Part shown: positions 53,385 through 61,912 of the stretch, in pieces
How the letters are laid out: each line of letters starts with the position of its first letter
Position numbering within the stretch: the stretch's first letter is position 1
NCBI RefSeq assembly: GCF_009696275.1
Contig: NZ_VUMI01000008.1
Span: 62,001-126,000 of the forward strand
DNA from: Eisenbergiella porci
Lineage (GTDB): Bacteria; Bacillota; Clostridia; Lachnospirales; Lachnospiraceae
Reading direction: 5' to 3'
DNA: 64,000 nucleotides
Notes under the pieces: model-generated
The model's database searches: none
What the model saw: only the letters and a program-made list of their open reading frames with translations
What the model was told of the DNA's origin: nothing
Made by a program: the position numbers and the translations under genes

Positions 53385-54482
53385 TTATAGCTTTTCCTCT
53401 CCGCCTCCGCAAGGACACTCCTTCTCTCTGCCCATGAAATACCGCCATAATTCCAGCAGGATTACCATGGCAAGCGGCCCCTTGATAATTCCGGAAACGC
53501 CGAACAGCTTCACGCCGGCATATACGGAAAGAAGCATAAAGATCGGATAAATCCCTGTTTTTTCGCCCATCAGCTTAGGCTCCAGGAATTCCCTCGCCCC
53601 CATGCATGCCACATAAACAACCACGCACAGCACCGCCGCGCCAATACGGCCGTTTACCAACTGCCAGAATGCCGTAGGCATCAGTACGATTCCGGTCCCG
53701 ATAAAGGGCAGGGCATCCAGTAGTCCGGCCAGTATGCCAAGCGTCAGCCCATGGCCGATCCTTCCCAGCCAAAGCCCCAGGCAGCATATCACCATAATCA
53801 CCAGAAGAATGACAGCCTGCGCTTTCAGGTACACCCCCACCAGGCGGATAATCCGCTCCGCAATGCCAAAAGCCTTTTCCACCGCTTCCGCGCCTTCTCC
53901 TCCGTCCTGCAGCCTTTCCACCATCCCGTCATAGTCCTTGCAGAGCAGAATCGAAGCAATGAAGCTGACTCCAAGAAATGCCGCGCAGGAAATTATTTTT
54001 TTCAGATACCACCAGGATTCCTTCACCATGTTCGGGACAAACTGTACCTGGAGGTTCTCTATAAATATGTCCACTTTTTCCAGGACCGCCTTCTCTACTT
54101 TAACCGCATCCACACCAAAATGCTCCTGGGCAAACAGACAGCAGTCCCCGAAAAAACACCTTATCTGCACACACATACTGTCCCAGTTATCCGCCAGTAC
54201 CTTTGCCTGCCCAAAGCCGCCCTGCAATGCCGCCCAGACAATAACAACCAGCAATGCGGCAGCGGCAGCCAGAATTCCCGCAAGCAGAATTTCCTTTTTT
54301 ATATGTGTTTTCCCCTGCAGCCTGTTCAGCCATGGATTGCAGAGGTAAACAATACAGAAAGACAGCAGAAAGGGCGTAATGAGCGGAAATAAATAGCGGA
54401 AGCCAAGAAATACTCCCAAACCGGATCCCGCGGCAAAAATCAGTTTTTTCGGACCTTTTTCCAACAATTTCCCCATACCCAT
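53385..54482 (-). CDS. AI-2E family / YtvI-like membrane protein
   Basis: 365 residues from the ATG at 54482. About eight hydrophobic spans and the family's conserved C-terminal half: GIVLMPTAFWQLVNGRIGAA, REFLEPKLMGEKTGIYPIF, GVKLFGVSGIIKGPLAMV. The spacing and the YtvI-like N-terminus (FPLITPFLLSFCIVYLCNP) suggest the sporulation membrane protein YtvI group. The transported substrate of this family is disputed. It lies between the O-antigen-ligase-like and EndoQ-UvrD genes on one strand. A Cys-rich C-terminus (CPCGGGEEKL) is unusual. Confidence 0.82.
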   Translation of the reverse strand: MGMGKLLEKGPKKLIFAAGSGLGVFLGFRYLFPLITPFLLSFCIVYLCNPWLNRLQGKTHIKKEILLAGILAAAAALLVVIVWAALQGGFGQAKVLADNWDSMCVQIRCFFGDCCLFAQEHFGVDAVKVEKAVLEKVDIFIENLQVQFVPNMVKESWWYLKKIISCAAFLGVSFIASILLCKDYDGMVERLQDGGEGAEAVEKAFGIAERIIRLVGVYLKAQAVILLVIMVICCLGLWLGRIGHGLTLGILAGLLDALPFIGTGIVLMPTAFWQLVNGRIGAAVLCVVVYVACMGAREFLEPKLMGEKTGIYPIFMLLSVYAGVKLFGVSGIIKGPLAMVILLELWRYFMGREKECPCGGGEEKL

Positions 54483-54590
54483 ATCACCTGTTTTCCTCAA
54501 AATTTTCACGTGATTAGTATAAGGATTTCACTCAAATCTATCCTGCTTCAGAATCAATTTGAAGCTGCCAGTTTCAACCACCGGATTTTT

Positions 54591-56330
54591 TTACTTTTCC
54601 AGCCGCCTTAAGGCGCTTTCCGCCAGTCCCATGATGATAAAAAGAAACGGCGTACAGCATACCTGCTGATAACAGAAAAAATTAGATCCCGCATAGGCCA
54701 GGATACAAAGCATTCCCGCAAGAATCAGTGGACTTTTCCGGGATGCACGGTAAAAACGCGCCACTCCCATACAAAGCATGGCAATAAAAGCCAGAAGCCC
54801 TGCAATTCCAATGCAAATGAGCAAATTTAAAAATTCATTATGCGCATTGGTAAGGATATTGGGTTTCCAGTATTGATACAATTTATCCGCATACTCCGGT
54901 ATACTGTAGCTATAGGGCATAAAACAGTCCGGCCCCACGCCGAAAAGCTTTTTCCCAAAGGGAAGAGCCGCAAACAGCCCGGCCGCAGTTTTCCATATGA
55001 ACCCTCTGTCGCTTCCCCATTTATTATCAAACAGAAGATACTGGTTATTCAGTGTAATCCCAAACCATTCCTGCAAAAATCCGTTTGTATTAAAATAAAT
55101 CAAAATAACCGCCAGCACAATTCCCGCCGCGGCCATGAAAATACAAACCAGGCGCAGCCGGCTTCCCCATTTTTTCCAACTTTCTTTTAACCGTGCTTCA
55201 CCCCTTTTTTCCTCCAGCTGCAGCAGCGCAATATAGCAGGCCGCAACAACCAACAGAACCAGCCAGGAAATCCATCCTTGGGAAAGTGACATGGATAATG
55301 TCCCCAGCTCCAGCGCCTTATCCGCAAACCCCCACTGCAGTAAGCCAATCGCTTTAAAGGACGCGGCGCTCAAAATAATTACTTCAAGAAACCTCTCCAT
55401 CTTATGGGGACTGCCGCAGGCCACGGCAAACAGCCCCAGAAACAGCAAAAACATGGACGAAAATGCACTGTCACTGTTCTGCGTTACCAGGGTCATGAAG
55501 CCCAACACGCAGTAAATCCCCGAAATCACCCTGATTTTCCTGCTCTCTGCGGCAAAAAAGATACAAAGCCCAACCGCAAAAACCGTACATACATAGCTGG
55601 AATACCAGGTAGCCTGCCCAATCGTGGACAGAAACCATATATGGTAGGAGCTGTCAATCCCTTTATACATTCCCAACGGATCAATGAGGAATCTGTGCAG
55701 AATACCCAACAGAAAAGTGAGTCCTGATCCCAGAAAAAAGCCGCAGAAAATCAGTTTCCCGCCTATCCCCGTGGTCCATAAAAAACCCGGTCCTTGTGCC
55801 CCTTTTTTCCAGGGAAACAGACGGGAAATCAGAAAATAGGAGGTTCCCATAAGCAGCTGGGTACGCAGCCCCATATTCCAGCCTCCCACGCCTTCCCATG
55901 CCTCCGAAGGAAAATCACTCAATAAATAGGAAACTGCCGAAGCCGCCATATACAGCAAAACTCCTGCGTCCAACGCAGAAATCTCCCCTTTTACTACACG
56001 CAGCCTGCTTTTCCCCAGGTTCCACACCAGTACAAGCACCGCCAGCACTGCTGCCGGAACGAGAATCATTGTTGATACCCCTGAAAAAAAGGAATACTTA
56101 TAAGCGCCTATTTCATGGTATTTATCCCCAAAGTACAACGGAAATACCGCCAGCATAAGAAACATCCAGCAGCCGGTAAGAAATTGCGCAAAATCCCTGA
56201 TATTAGCTATCACCCAGCCCGCATCCCTGCTTTCCTGCCCGCTGCCGCTGCCGTCACCGTCAGCCCCTATGTGGTCTTTGGACTCTGCTCCATCGCTTAT
56301 ATTTTGTCCCGTCAATTGTTTTTGATCCAT
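54591..56330 (-). CDS. O-antigen ligase / Wzy_C-type polytopic membrane protein
   Basis: Start at 56330 (MDQKQLTGQN) with GGAGGAGC 4-5 nt upstream, overlapping the pseudouridine synthase gene by 19 bp; 579 residues. A polar N-terminus (~45 residues) precedes at least ten membrane helices. The Wzy_C-type large loop is present: RGFIWKTAAGLFAALPFGKK, LFGVGPDCFMPY, then NILTNAHNEFLNLLICIGI. Such proteins join or polymerise surface glycans on the outer face of the membrane. No other glycan biosynthesis genes are adjacent, so the substrate is unknown. Confidence 0.82.
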   Translation of the reverse strand: MDQKQLTGQNISDGAESKDHIGADGDGSGSGQESRDAGWVIANIRDFAQFLTGCWMFLMLAVFPLYFGDKYHEIGAYKYSFFSGVSTMILVPAAVLAVLVLVWNLGKSRLRVVKGEISALDAGVLLYMAASAVSYLLSDFPSEAWEGVGGWNMGLRTQLLMGTSYFLISRLFPWKKGAQGPGFLWTTGIGGKLIFCGFFLGSGLTFLLGILHRFLIDPLGMYKGIDSSYHIWFLSTIGQATWYSSYVCTVFAVGLCIFFAAESRKIRVISGIYCVLGFMTLVTQNSDSAFSSMFLLFLGLFAVACGSPHKMERFLEVIILSAASFKAIGLLQWGFADKALELGTLSMSLSQGWISWLVLLVVAACYIALLQLEEKRGEARLKESWKKWGSRLRLVCIFMAAAGIVLAVILIYFNTNGFLQEWFGITLNNQYLLFDNKWGSDRGFIWKTAAGLFAALPFGKKLFGVGPDCFMPYSYSIPEYADKLYQYWKPNILTNAHNEFLNLLICIGIAGLLAFIAMLCMGVARFYRASRKSPLILAGMLCILAYAGSNFFCYQQVCCTPFLFIIMGLAESALRRLEK

Positions 56331-57148
56331 GGAAGCTCCTCCAACTGAAAATCTATCTTTTTTCCGGTTGCCGGATGATAAAAACTTAAAGAAAAGGCAC
56401 AGAGACATATATTTCCATACCCTTTTTCTGCGGAATACCCCCTGCTTTCTTCCGTCCCATACCTGGCATCTCCCAAAAGCGGCAGCCCAGCGTTGGCAAA
56501 CTGAACACGTATCTGATGGTGACGTCCGGTGAGAAGCCGTATCCTGACAAGCGCCTGCCTGTCCCTTTTCTCTACCACCTCATACAATAGCTCCGCTCTC
56601 CTGGCGCCTTTTGTATCTGCCTTCACCACTCTTGATGTATTTTGTCCGGCATCCCGGAGAAGATAATCAACGAGTTTTATTTCTTTCCTCCGTATCTTAT
56701 TCCCTTCCTTATAAAGACCCGGTTCCTGTACGGATTCTTGTATCTGATGTATCTGCTCTGTAGCTGTTCCATCTCTTTTCGTTCCGGTATAAACAAGGGC
56801 CATGTACCCCTTTTCCATAGAAGGTATTGCTCCTTTTCCCGGCTTTTGATTTCCGTTCTTTTTTTGTTTACCCGTCTGGTTTTTCCCGCCCTGCGGCGCT
56901 TCCCCATGAGCCGCCGCCTGCTGGCTGAGCTTAGCCGCGGCCTGAGGCGTTTTCGCAAAAACCAGGATGCCGGATACCGGCTGATCCAGCCGGTGAACCA
57001 GTCCCAGATAGGGATTCCTGCCTCCCAGATAATTTTTCAGTTCGCTGATCATGTCCGGTTCCCCGATCCTGCCGCTCTGCACCGCAAGCCCCGGCGGCTT
57101 GTAGCATACAAGTATATGTTGGTCTTCTGCCAGTATTTTTGATTTCAA
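56312..57148 (-). CDS. RluA family pseudouridine synthase
   Basis: 278 residues. The catalytic motif GLVHRLDQPVSGILVFAKT (Asp in HRLD) and the C-terminal LTGRHHQIRVQFANAGLPLL, GDARYG are intact. No S4 domain precedes the catalytic domain, so it starts directly at the fold. A Gly/Lys/Gln-rich insert (~75-108, e.g. GKQKKNGNQKPGKG) interrupts the domain and is unusual. It isomerises uridines in rRNA or tRNA; exact target unknown. Confidence 0.9.
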   Translation of the reverse strand: MKSKILAEDQHILVCYKPPGLAVQSGRIGEPDMISELKNYLGGRNPYLGLVHRLDQPVSGILVFAKTPQAAAKLSQQAAAHGEAPQGGKNQTGKQKKNGNQKPGKGAIPSMEKGYMALVYTGTKRDGTATEQIHQIQESVQEPGLYKEGNKIRRKEIKLVDYLLRDAGQNTSRVVKADTKGARRAELLYEVVEKRDRQALVRIRLLTGRHHQIRVQFANAGLPLLGDARYGTEESRGYSAEKGYGNICLCAFSLSFYHPATGKKIDFQLEELPWIKNN

Positions 57149-57360
57149 TTGGTGAGATTTCCTTTCCGATTGGTTTATGGGGAATATTATAGCACGGAAA
57201 AAAGGACATGGCAGCGTATCTTTGAAAGAAAATGTTTGTTCTCTTTATTCCTATAAAAATCGAAAAAATAATTTCGTATGATGATACGAGCGCTCCCTCC
57301 TTCCCTGTGTATTCCGGCGTACCGGTTTCACATATTGGGGAGGTTGCACTCCTCACAGCC

Positions 57361-58377
57361 CTATATTTCCTTCCGCAGCCCCAGTTTTGATTCGATATAC
57401 CTATTAAGTCCCTCAACAGACTCCACACCATATTTTTCAGCCACTTTTGTAAAATATTCTTTCATCGAACTCCATGATATAATCGTATTAGAAGGTTCAT
57501 CTGGATCGCAGCCCATTCTGGCTTCAATCCAGGGTGTTTCCTCATGTGTAATTGCCTCCAGTGCTTTCCCGCTGTACATCCCGAACGTACCGATCACCAG
57601 ATCAATCACTCTCTTCTCTTTGTCTCCCAATTTCTTTGCTTTACCGGTCAACATGACAAACCGGTTATCTTCAATCGGATTAAATTTAAAATCCCTGAAC
57701 AGATAGTAAACACTTTCATAGACAGGGCCATGGACCCATGCCTTGCATTTTTCCGGATAAGGTAGCTCATCAAACAGGACTAAATATATAGCCTGTATAT
57801 AATATAAAATTTTCTGAAGCGCCAGTGGCGTAACCTCCTGCATCTGTTGAAAAATATAGGCAATGGTTATCAGCATTTTCTCGGAAATTTTAAACAGTTC
57901 CTTCAGCTCTGCGGCAGCGCGTGATGCTTTCCTATATGCTGTTTCCCCAACCTTCTCTCTGTTTTGAATCAGTAAGTTCTCCATATATTCCGGGTCTGAT
58001 AACGCCTTTCTCATGATTACGGAGTAGGCTTTTGAAGGTATCTGACCCTCTAAATATCTGGATATTGTTATTTCCCCAAACCCCAGTGCCAATGACAGCG
58101 GCGCCTTGCCAATGCGGTAAATTTCCATAAGCTTTCTTATTTCATCTATTTTTATTATGTCCTCAGCTTCTCGGTACTGAATATCCCTCTCCTGTGCATT
58201 GCGATCCATAAGTCCGGGAACGCTCAGTCTTGCGCCGCATTCCCTGCAGATGGCTGTTGTCAGCTTAAACTCGTACTCCTTTTCCCTGATCGTCTCCCTT
58301 TGTACCGTTTTTAGCAGCAAATACTCTGTTTCCTTCCTGCATTCAGTACAAAAATCCATTCTCCTTACCTCTGTCAT
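57361..58377 (-). CDS. Antitoxin: MqsA-like zinc finger + HTH fused to Panacea (SocA/DUF4065) domain
   Basis: 338 residues from the ATG at 58377 (GAGAGG 7 nt upstream). Residues ~9-54 hold two CxxC pairs (FCTECRKETEY and AICRECGARL) as in MqsA. An XRE-like HTH follows (RIGKAPLSLALGFGEITISR, YLEGQIPSKAYSVIMRKAL), matching the MqsA C-terminal layout. From ~180 the Panacea/SocA domain begins: LALQKILYYIQAIYLVLFDE, ...CKAWVHGPVYESVYYLF, then ITHEETPWIEAR. Known: Panacea domains neutralise many unrelated toxins. The gene lies 200 nt after an MqsR-like toxin gene on the same strand; the promoter upstream carries palindromes suited to autoregulation. The frame stays open another 70 codons upstream without an ATG. 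Confidence 0.82.
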   Translation of the reverse strand: MTEVRRMDFCTECRKETEYLLLKTVQRETIREKEYEFKLTTAICRECGARLSVPGLMDRNAQERDIQYREAEDIIKIDEIRKLMEIYRIGKAPLSLALGFGEITISRYLEGQIPSKAYSVIMRKALSDPEYMENLLIQNREKVGETAYRKASRAAAELKELFKISEKMLITIAYIFQQMQEVTPLALQKILYYIQAIYLVLFDELPYPEKCKAWVHGPVYESVYYLFRDFKFNPIEDNRFVMLTGKAKKLGDKEKRVIDLVIGTFGMYSGKALEAITHEETPWIEARMGCDPDEPSNTIISWSSMKEYFTKVAEKYGVESVEGLNRYIESKLGLRKEI

Positions 58378-58583
58378 ATCCACACCTCTCTGTTTTTCAA
58401 CATGCTTATATTCTGTACCATTTCTAAAAATATTGTAACTGTCCAGTACAGTGTATCTTCTTGAATAGCGGTGCCATTCAAGAAAGATCAGATGTTCATC
58501 CGATATGAATATTGGTACAAAAACAGATTTATTTATAACCCCATTTTTACACCAATATTCCCGCCGTCCTGAGCTACCACATA

Positions 58584-58970
58584 TTATTTAAAAGCATAAA
58601 CAAGCGGATATTCCTGTTTATGAAAAGAGATTACTATCACATACCTGTTAAAAAGTTTATTAAACTTAATATATAGTGACAATAACTCCTCTTCCTCCCC
58701 AAATCTCTGCAATAATCTTACTTCTTTTCCAAATACATAAAGCAATTCATGTTCAAAGCCTTCATGCTCATTATGCAGTATTTCACAAAAATCATTTACC
58801 TCCAAACTTAAAAGTATTTCTCTGCATTTCTCTTCACTGATAAGATAATCTCTGAATAATTCTGTATTTTTCTGCCGTTTTTTATTGATTTCTATTCGAT
58901 ATCTGCCTGCAGAAACTGCGTCCTTTATTTCTTTTATGTATTTAATAATTTCATCATAGTTGTACTGCAT
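58584..58970 (-). CDS. MqsR-like toxin (candidate mRNA interferase)
   Basis: Start at 58970 (MQYNYDEIIKYIKEIKDAVS) with AGGGGAG 7 nt upstream; 128 residues. The order of elements follows MqsR: a short helix with AVSAGRYRI (MqsR has VNAGQVRT), a helix with CREILLSLEVNDFCEIL, and C-terminal strands LYIKFNKLFNRYVIVISFHK (MqsR: VYLKITVIHDVLIVSFKEK). Identity is low, so this is a fold-level call made by eye. The MqsA-like features of the downstream gene support it strongly. Expected activity: ribosome-independent cleavage of mRNA when the antitoxin is lost. No catalytic residues can be assigned with certainty. Confidence 0.6.
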   Translation of the reverse strand: MQYNYDEIIKYIKEIKDAVSAGRYRIEINKKRQKNTELFRDYLISEEKCREILLSLEVNDFCEILHNEHEGFEHELLYVFGKEVRLLQRFGEEEELLSLYIKFNKLFNRYVIVISFHKQEYPLVYAFK

Positions 58971-58992
58971 GAATAATCTCCCCTCCATATCG

Positions 58993-59065
58993 TGATAGGA
59001 TTTGAAGATTATCCTATCATCATTATAATTAAATGATGTATTTTTGTCAATATGCCATCATTTAA
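58993..59065 (-). promoter_or_regulatory. Toxin-antitoxin promoter bracketed by two perfect inverted repeats
   Basis: On the minus strand TTGACA (59050-59045), 17-nt spacer, TATAAT (59027-59022). The repeat TGATAGGAT-9 nt-ATCCTATCA (58993-59019) lies just downstream of the -10. A second repeat, TTAAATGATG-17 nt-CATCATTTAA (59029-59065), encloses the -35. Both are well placed for repression by the HTH antitoxin. Confidence 0.85.
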
Positions 59066-59299
59066 TAAGTTTCAATTACCTCTTATGATATATTATCTTT
59101 TCTGCGCTAAAGCCCGGCGAAAAAATAATCTCATTCACACCTTTGTTTATCCTTAACCTTGGGAAATAAAAACGAAAAAATAAAATCAGAAAAATGACTC
59201 AAGAAAGAATCAGAATTTATAAACTAATAAGTGCCAAACTTGACTTTTCCTTATGATTTTGAAAGGATTAGCCGCCTTATTTAATATGATAAAAGTGAG

Positions 59300-59430
59300 G
59301 TAACTGTTCAGCAGGTCAGCGCATTTACTGCGTTGACCGTAAGAAAGTGATTCAAGAGTGCTAAAATCCATCGCCAAAGGCGATTTAGGATGGATTTTAG
59401 CAGTAACTGTGAGGGGTACTGAACAGTTAC
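59300..59430. repeat. Three-way-junction palindromic repeat (copy B)
   Basis: Outer stem 59300-59311 with 59419-59430 (12 bp perfect). Hairpin 1 is 59314-59323 with 59329-59338 (one G-U, loop TTTAC). The 22-nt linker 59339-59360 is identical to copy A. Hairpin 2 is 59360-59375 with ~59377-59401. Stem sequences differ from copy A but pairing is kept. The rest of the 59066-59570 gap has no gene. Confidence 0.8.
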
Positions 59431-59457
59431 AAAGTGAGAATACATAAAGAAAAATAT

Positions 59458-59502
59458 CTGTTCGGCAGGCCGGCAATTTTGCTGTGCTAACCTGCTGAAC
59501 AG
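59458..59502. repeat. Hairpin related to the palindromic repeat family, after the response-regulator gene
   Basis: CTGTTCGGCAGG (59458-59469) pairs with CCTGCTGAACAG (59491-59502) apart from one mismatch. The CTGTTC/GAACAG ends match the outer stems of copies A and B. Confidence 0.55.
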
Positions 59503-59570
59503 TTTGAAAGATGCATATAACTATTCCAATATCCAAATCCCTACATTTACAAACGGCTCAGTCCCACGGC

Positions 59571-60260
59571 TTACACCTTAAATCGATACCCGACACCCCA
59601 AATTGTTTCAATATACTGCGGGTTTGCAGTATCCGCCTCAATTTTCTCCCGGATTTTCTTAATATGCACCGTCACGGTTGCGATATCCCCGATAGAATCC
59701 ATGTCCCAGATCTCCCGGAACAGCTCCTCCTTGGTAAATACATGGTTGGGGTTTTCCGCCAGGAAGGTAAGCAGATCGAATTCCTTTGTGGTAAATGCCT
59801 TCTCTTCCCCATTGATATATACACGTCTTGCTGTTTTATCTATGCGGATTCCGCGGATTTCCACAATATCGTTGGTCTTCTGCTGGGAGCTGACCAGCCT
59901 TGTGTAGCGGGCAAGATGGGCCTTCACTCTGGCAACAAGCTCACTGGGGCTGAAGGGCTTTGTCATATAGTCATCGGCTCCCAGGCCCAGGCCCCTGATT
60001 TTATCGATATCGTCCTTCTTTGCGGATACCATGAGAATCGGTATGTTTTTTTCATCCCTTATCCGGCGGCAGATTTCGAAGCCGTCCATTCCCGGAAGCA
60101 TCAAATCCAGTATAATTAAATCGTATTCGGAGGTCATGGCACGTTCCAGCCCTTTGTCTCCCTCATGTTCTATCTCCACCTGAAAGCCTGACAGCTCCAG
60201 GTAATCCTTCTCCAAATCTGCAATCGCTTCTTCGTCTTCAATAATTAATATCTTATTCAT
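59571..60260 (-). CDS. OmpR-family response regulator
   Basis: 229 residues: receiver (ILIIEDEEAI, LIILDLMLPGMDGFEI, LMVSAKKDD, ADDYMTKPFSP) and winged helix (TTKEFDLLTFLAENPNHVFT; DIATVTVHIKKIREKIEAD; TIWGVGYRFKV). All phosphorylation residues are present. The gene precedes and overlaps the kinase gene by 8 bp. A PhoP/VanR-like system; target genes unknown. Confidence 0.95.
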   Translation of the reverse strand: MNKILIIEDEEAIADLEKDYLELSGFQVEIEHEGDKGLERAMTSEYDLIILDLMLPGMDGFEICRRIRDEKNIPILMVSAKKDDIDKIRGLGLGADDYMTKPFSPSELVARVKAHLARYTRLVSSQQKTNDIVEIRGIRIDKTARRVYINGEEKAFTTKEFDLLTFLAENPNHVFTKEELFREIWDMDSIGDIATVTVHIKKIREKIEADTANPQYIETIWGVGYRFKV

Positions 60261-61749
60261 TTTCCTCTGCCTCCCTGTATTTTCTGATTACAAAATGCAA
60301 ACAGGTTCCTTCTCCTTCCTTACTGGTCGCCCAGATGTAACCGCCATGGTCCTCAATAATTTTCTTTACAATAGAAAGGCCGATACCGCTGCCGCCCATG
60401 GCGGAATTCCTTGAAGCATCCGTCCTGTAAAACCGTTCAAAAATACTTCCCAGATCCTTGGCAGCAATGCCTTTGCCATTATCATCTATTTCCACCCGGA
60501 TGGAGTCCACCTCATCCAGTATCCGTATGTTGATGATTCCCTTTGGCTTGTCGATATACTTGATGCTGTTTCCGATAATGTTGTTGATTACCTTCTTCAG
60601 CTGCTCCGGATCCGCAATAATCCGGGTGTCGGGATCCACCAGATTCGAATAATTCAGCTCTATATCCTTAGATTCCAGATCAAGCCCCACATCCTCCACA
60701 CAATCCTGGAAAAATTCCGCCACATTGATGCGGTGAAAATTATAAGGGATTCTGTTGCTGTCTATGCCCGAATAATAGGTCAGCTCATTAATCAGGCGGT
60801 TCATGTCATTGGCCTTGTTGTAGATAGTTTTAATGTAGCGTTCCATCTTCTCAGGCGTATCCGCCACGCCGTCCATTATTCCTTCCACATACCCCTTAAT
60901 GGCCGTTATGGGCGTTTTCAGATCATGGGAAATATTGCTCACCAGCTCCCTGTTCTGCCGCTCATTCTGTATTTTTTCCTCGGTGGATTCCTTCAGCCGA
61001 AGCCGCATGTCCTCATAATTGCGGTACAGCTCGCCGATTTCATTGGTATCCTCCGATGTAAGGATATATTCGAAATTTCCTTCCGCAATATTCTGCATGG
61101 CCACGTTCAGCCTGTTAATAGGGGCAAAAACACTCTTGTAAATCCACTGGGTGAGAACAACGCTTGTTACAATCAGAATAATTACAATAGCAAAGAACAT
61201 ATAGATAAGCAGTGTCTTGGAAATAACGCTGTTTACCCTGGTTATAATGAATACGCTGCCGTCTGAGCCATCGGAAAAGCGGAAATCAATCTGCTTTACC
61301 AGCTTTTGCATATCATTATAATAAAAACCGGAATTGGAATCCCTGCTTTCAAAACCATAAGCGGGAAGCCGGCTGAAAATTTTCTGTGTCGCAGTCTCAT
61401 TGCCGGAATAATAAACCGTATTGTCCTTCCTCACCAGAATATAGGAAGACTTCTTGAAAGCATCCTCATTCACAGCCGCCAGAAAATCCTTATCCTCAAG
61501 CCTTGCAGGCTCCTCTTCGGCCGTTTCCTCCAGACTGTAAAAAATATCATCGGTTATTCCGCTGAAGGATGCGAGTGAATCGGACATGGTGCTGTAGTCC
61601 GTCGTCTCAAAACCGTATCTCAAATCGGAATTATGCACCATCACAGCGCCGATCGCCACAAAGGCAATCGCAGAAAGCACAAGGGGCAGCAGAATAACCG
61701 TTAAAAAGGTTATCACCAGCTTTGTCCTGAACTTCATTTCATATTTCAC
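60253..61749 (-). CDS. Sensor histidine kinase with HAMP domain
   Basis: 498 residues from a GTG at 61749; an ATG four codons later (61737) is an alternative. Two membrane helices (~8-34 and ~178-202) enclose a ~140-residue extracellular sensor. Then HAMP (APINRLNVAMQNIAEGNFEY), H-box (SNISHDLKTPITAIKGYVEG), N-box (VINNIIGNSIKYID), G1 (VEIDDNGKGI), and G2 (GGSGIGLSIVKKII). Complete and likely active. Signal unknown. Confidence 0.93.
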   Translation of the reverse strand: MKYEMKFRTKLVITFLTVILLPLVLSAIAFVAIGAVMVHNSDLRYGFETTDYSTMSDSLASFSGITDDIFYSLEETAEEEPARLEDKDFLAAVNEDAFKKSSYILVRKDNTVYYSGNETATQKIFSRLPAYGFESRDSNSGFYYNDMQKLVKQIDFRFSDGSDGSVFIITRVNSVISKTLLIYMFFAIVIILIVTSVVLTQWIYKSVFAPINRLNVAMQNIAEGNFEYILTSEDTNEIGELYRNYEDMRLRLKESTEEKIQNERQNRELVSNISHDLKTPITAIKGYVEGIMDGVADTPEKMERYIKTIYNKANDMNRLINELTYYSGIDSNRIPYNFHRINVAEFFQDCVEDVGLDLESKDIELNYSNLVDPDTRIIADPEQLKKVINNIIGNSIKYIDKPKGIINIRILDEVDSIRVEIDDNGKGIAAKDLGSIFERFYRTDASRNSAMGGSGIGLSIVKKIIEDHGGYIWATSKEGEGTCLHFVIRKYREAEENE

Positions 61750-61842
61750 ATCCTTCCCTGAGTATCCATTGTTATTCTACCATAAAAAGAAAACCTAATT
61801 ATAAAAACGAAAAAATAAATTTCTAAAAAAATTATAAACATG

Positions 61843-61888
61843 TTGACAGAATTGAAAAGCTTTGCTATAGTAACAGTAACGATTATCA
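61843..61888 (+). promoter_or_regulatory. perR promoter with possible Fur/PerR half-site
   Basis: TTGACA (61843-61848), 17-nt spacer, TATAGT (61866-61871). ATTATCA (61882-61888) matches half of a Fur-family box; the other half is not clear. Confidence 0.6.
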
Positions 61889-61912
61889 TTTTTAGCAGAA
61901 AGGAGGCAGAAA

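Noticed and set aside
58578-58592. Programmed -1 frameshift joining toxin and antitoxin at the TTTTAAA near the toxin stop
   Set aside because: The heptamer does not fit the X-XXY-YYZ pattern in the toxin frame, and no downstream stimulatory structure is evident.
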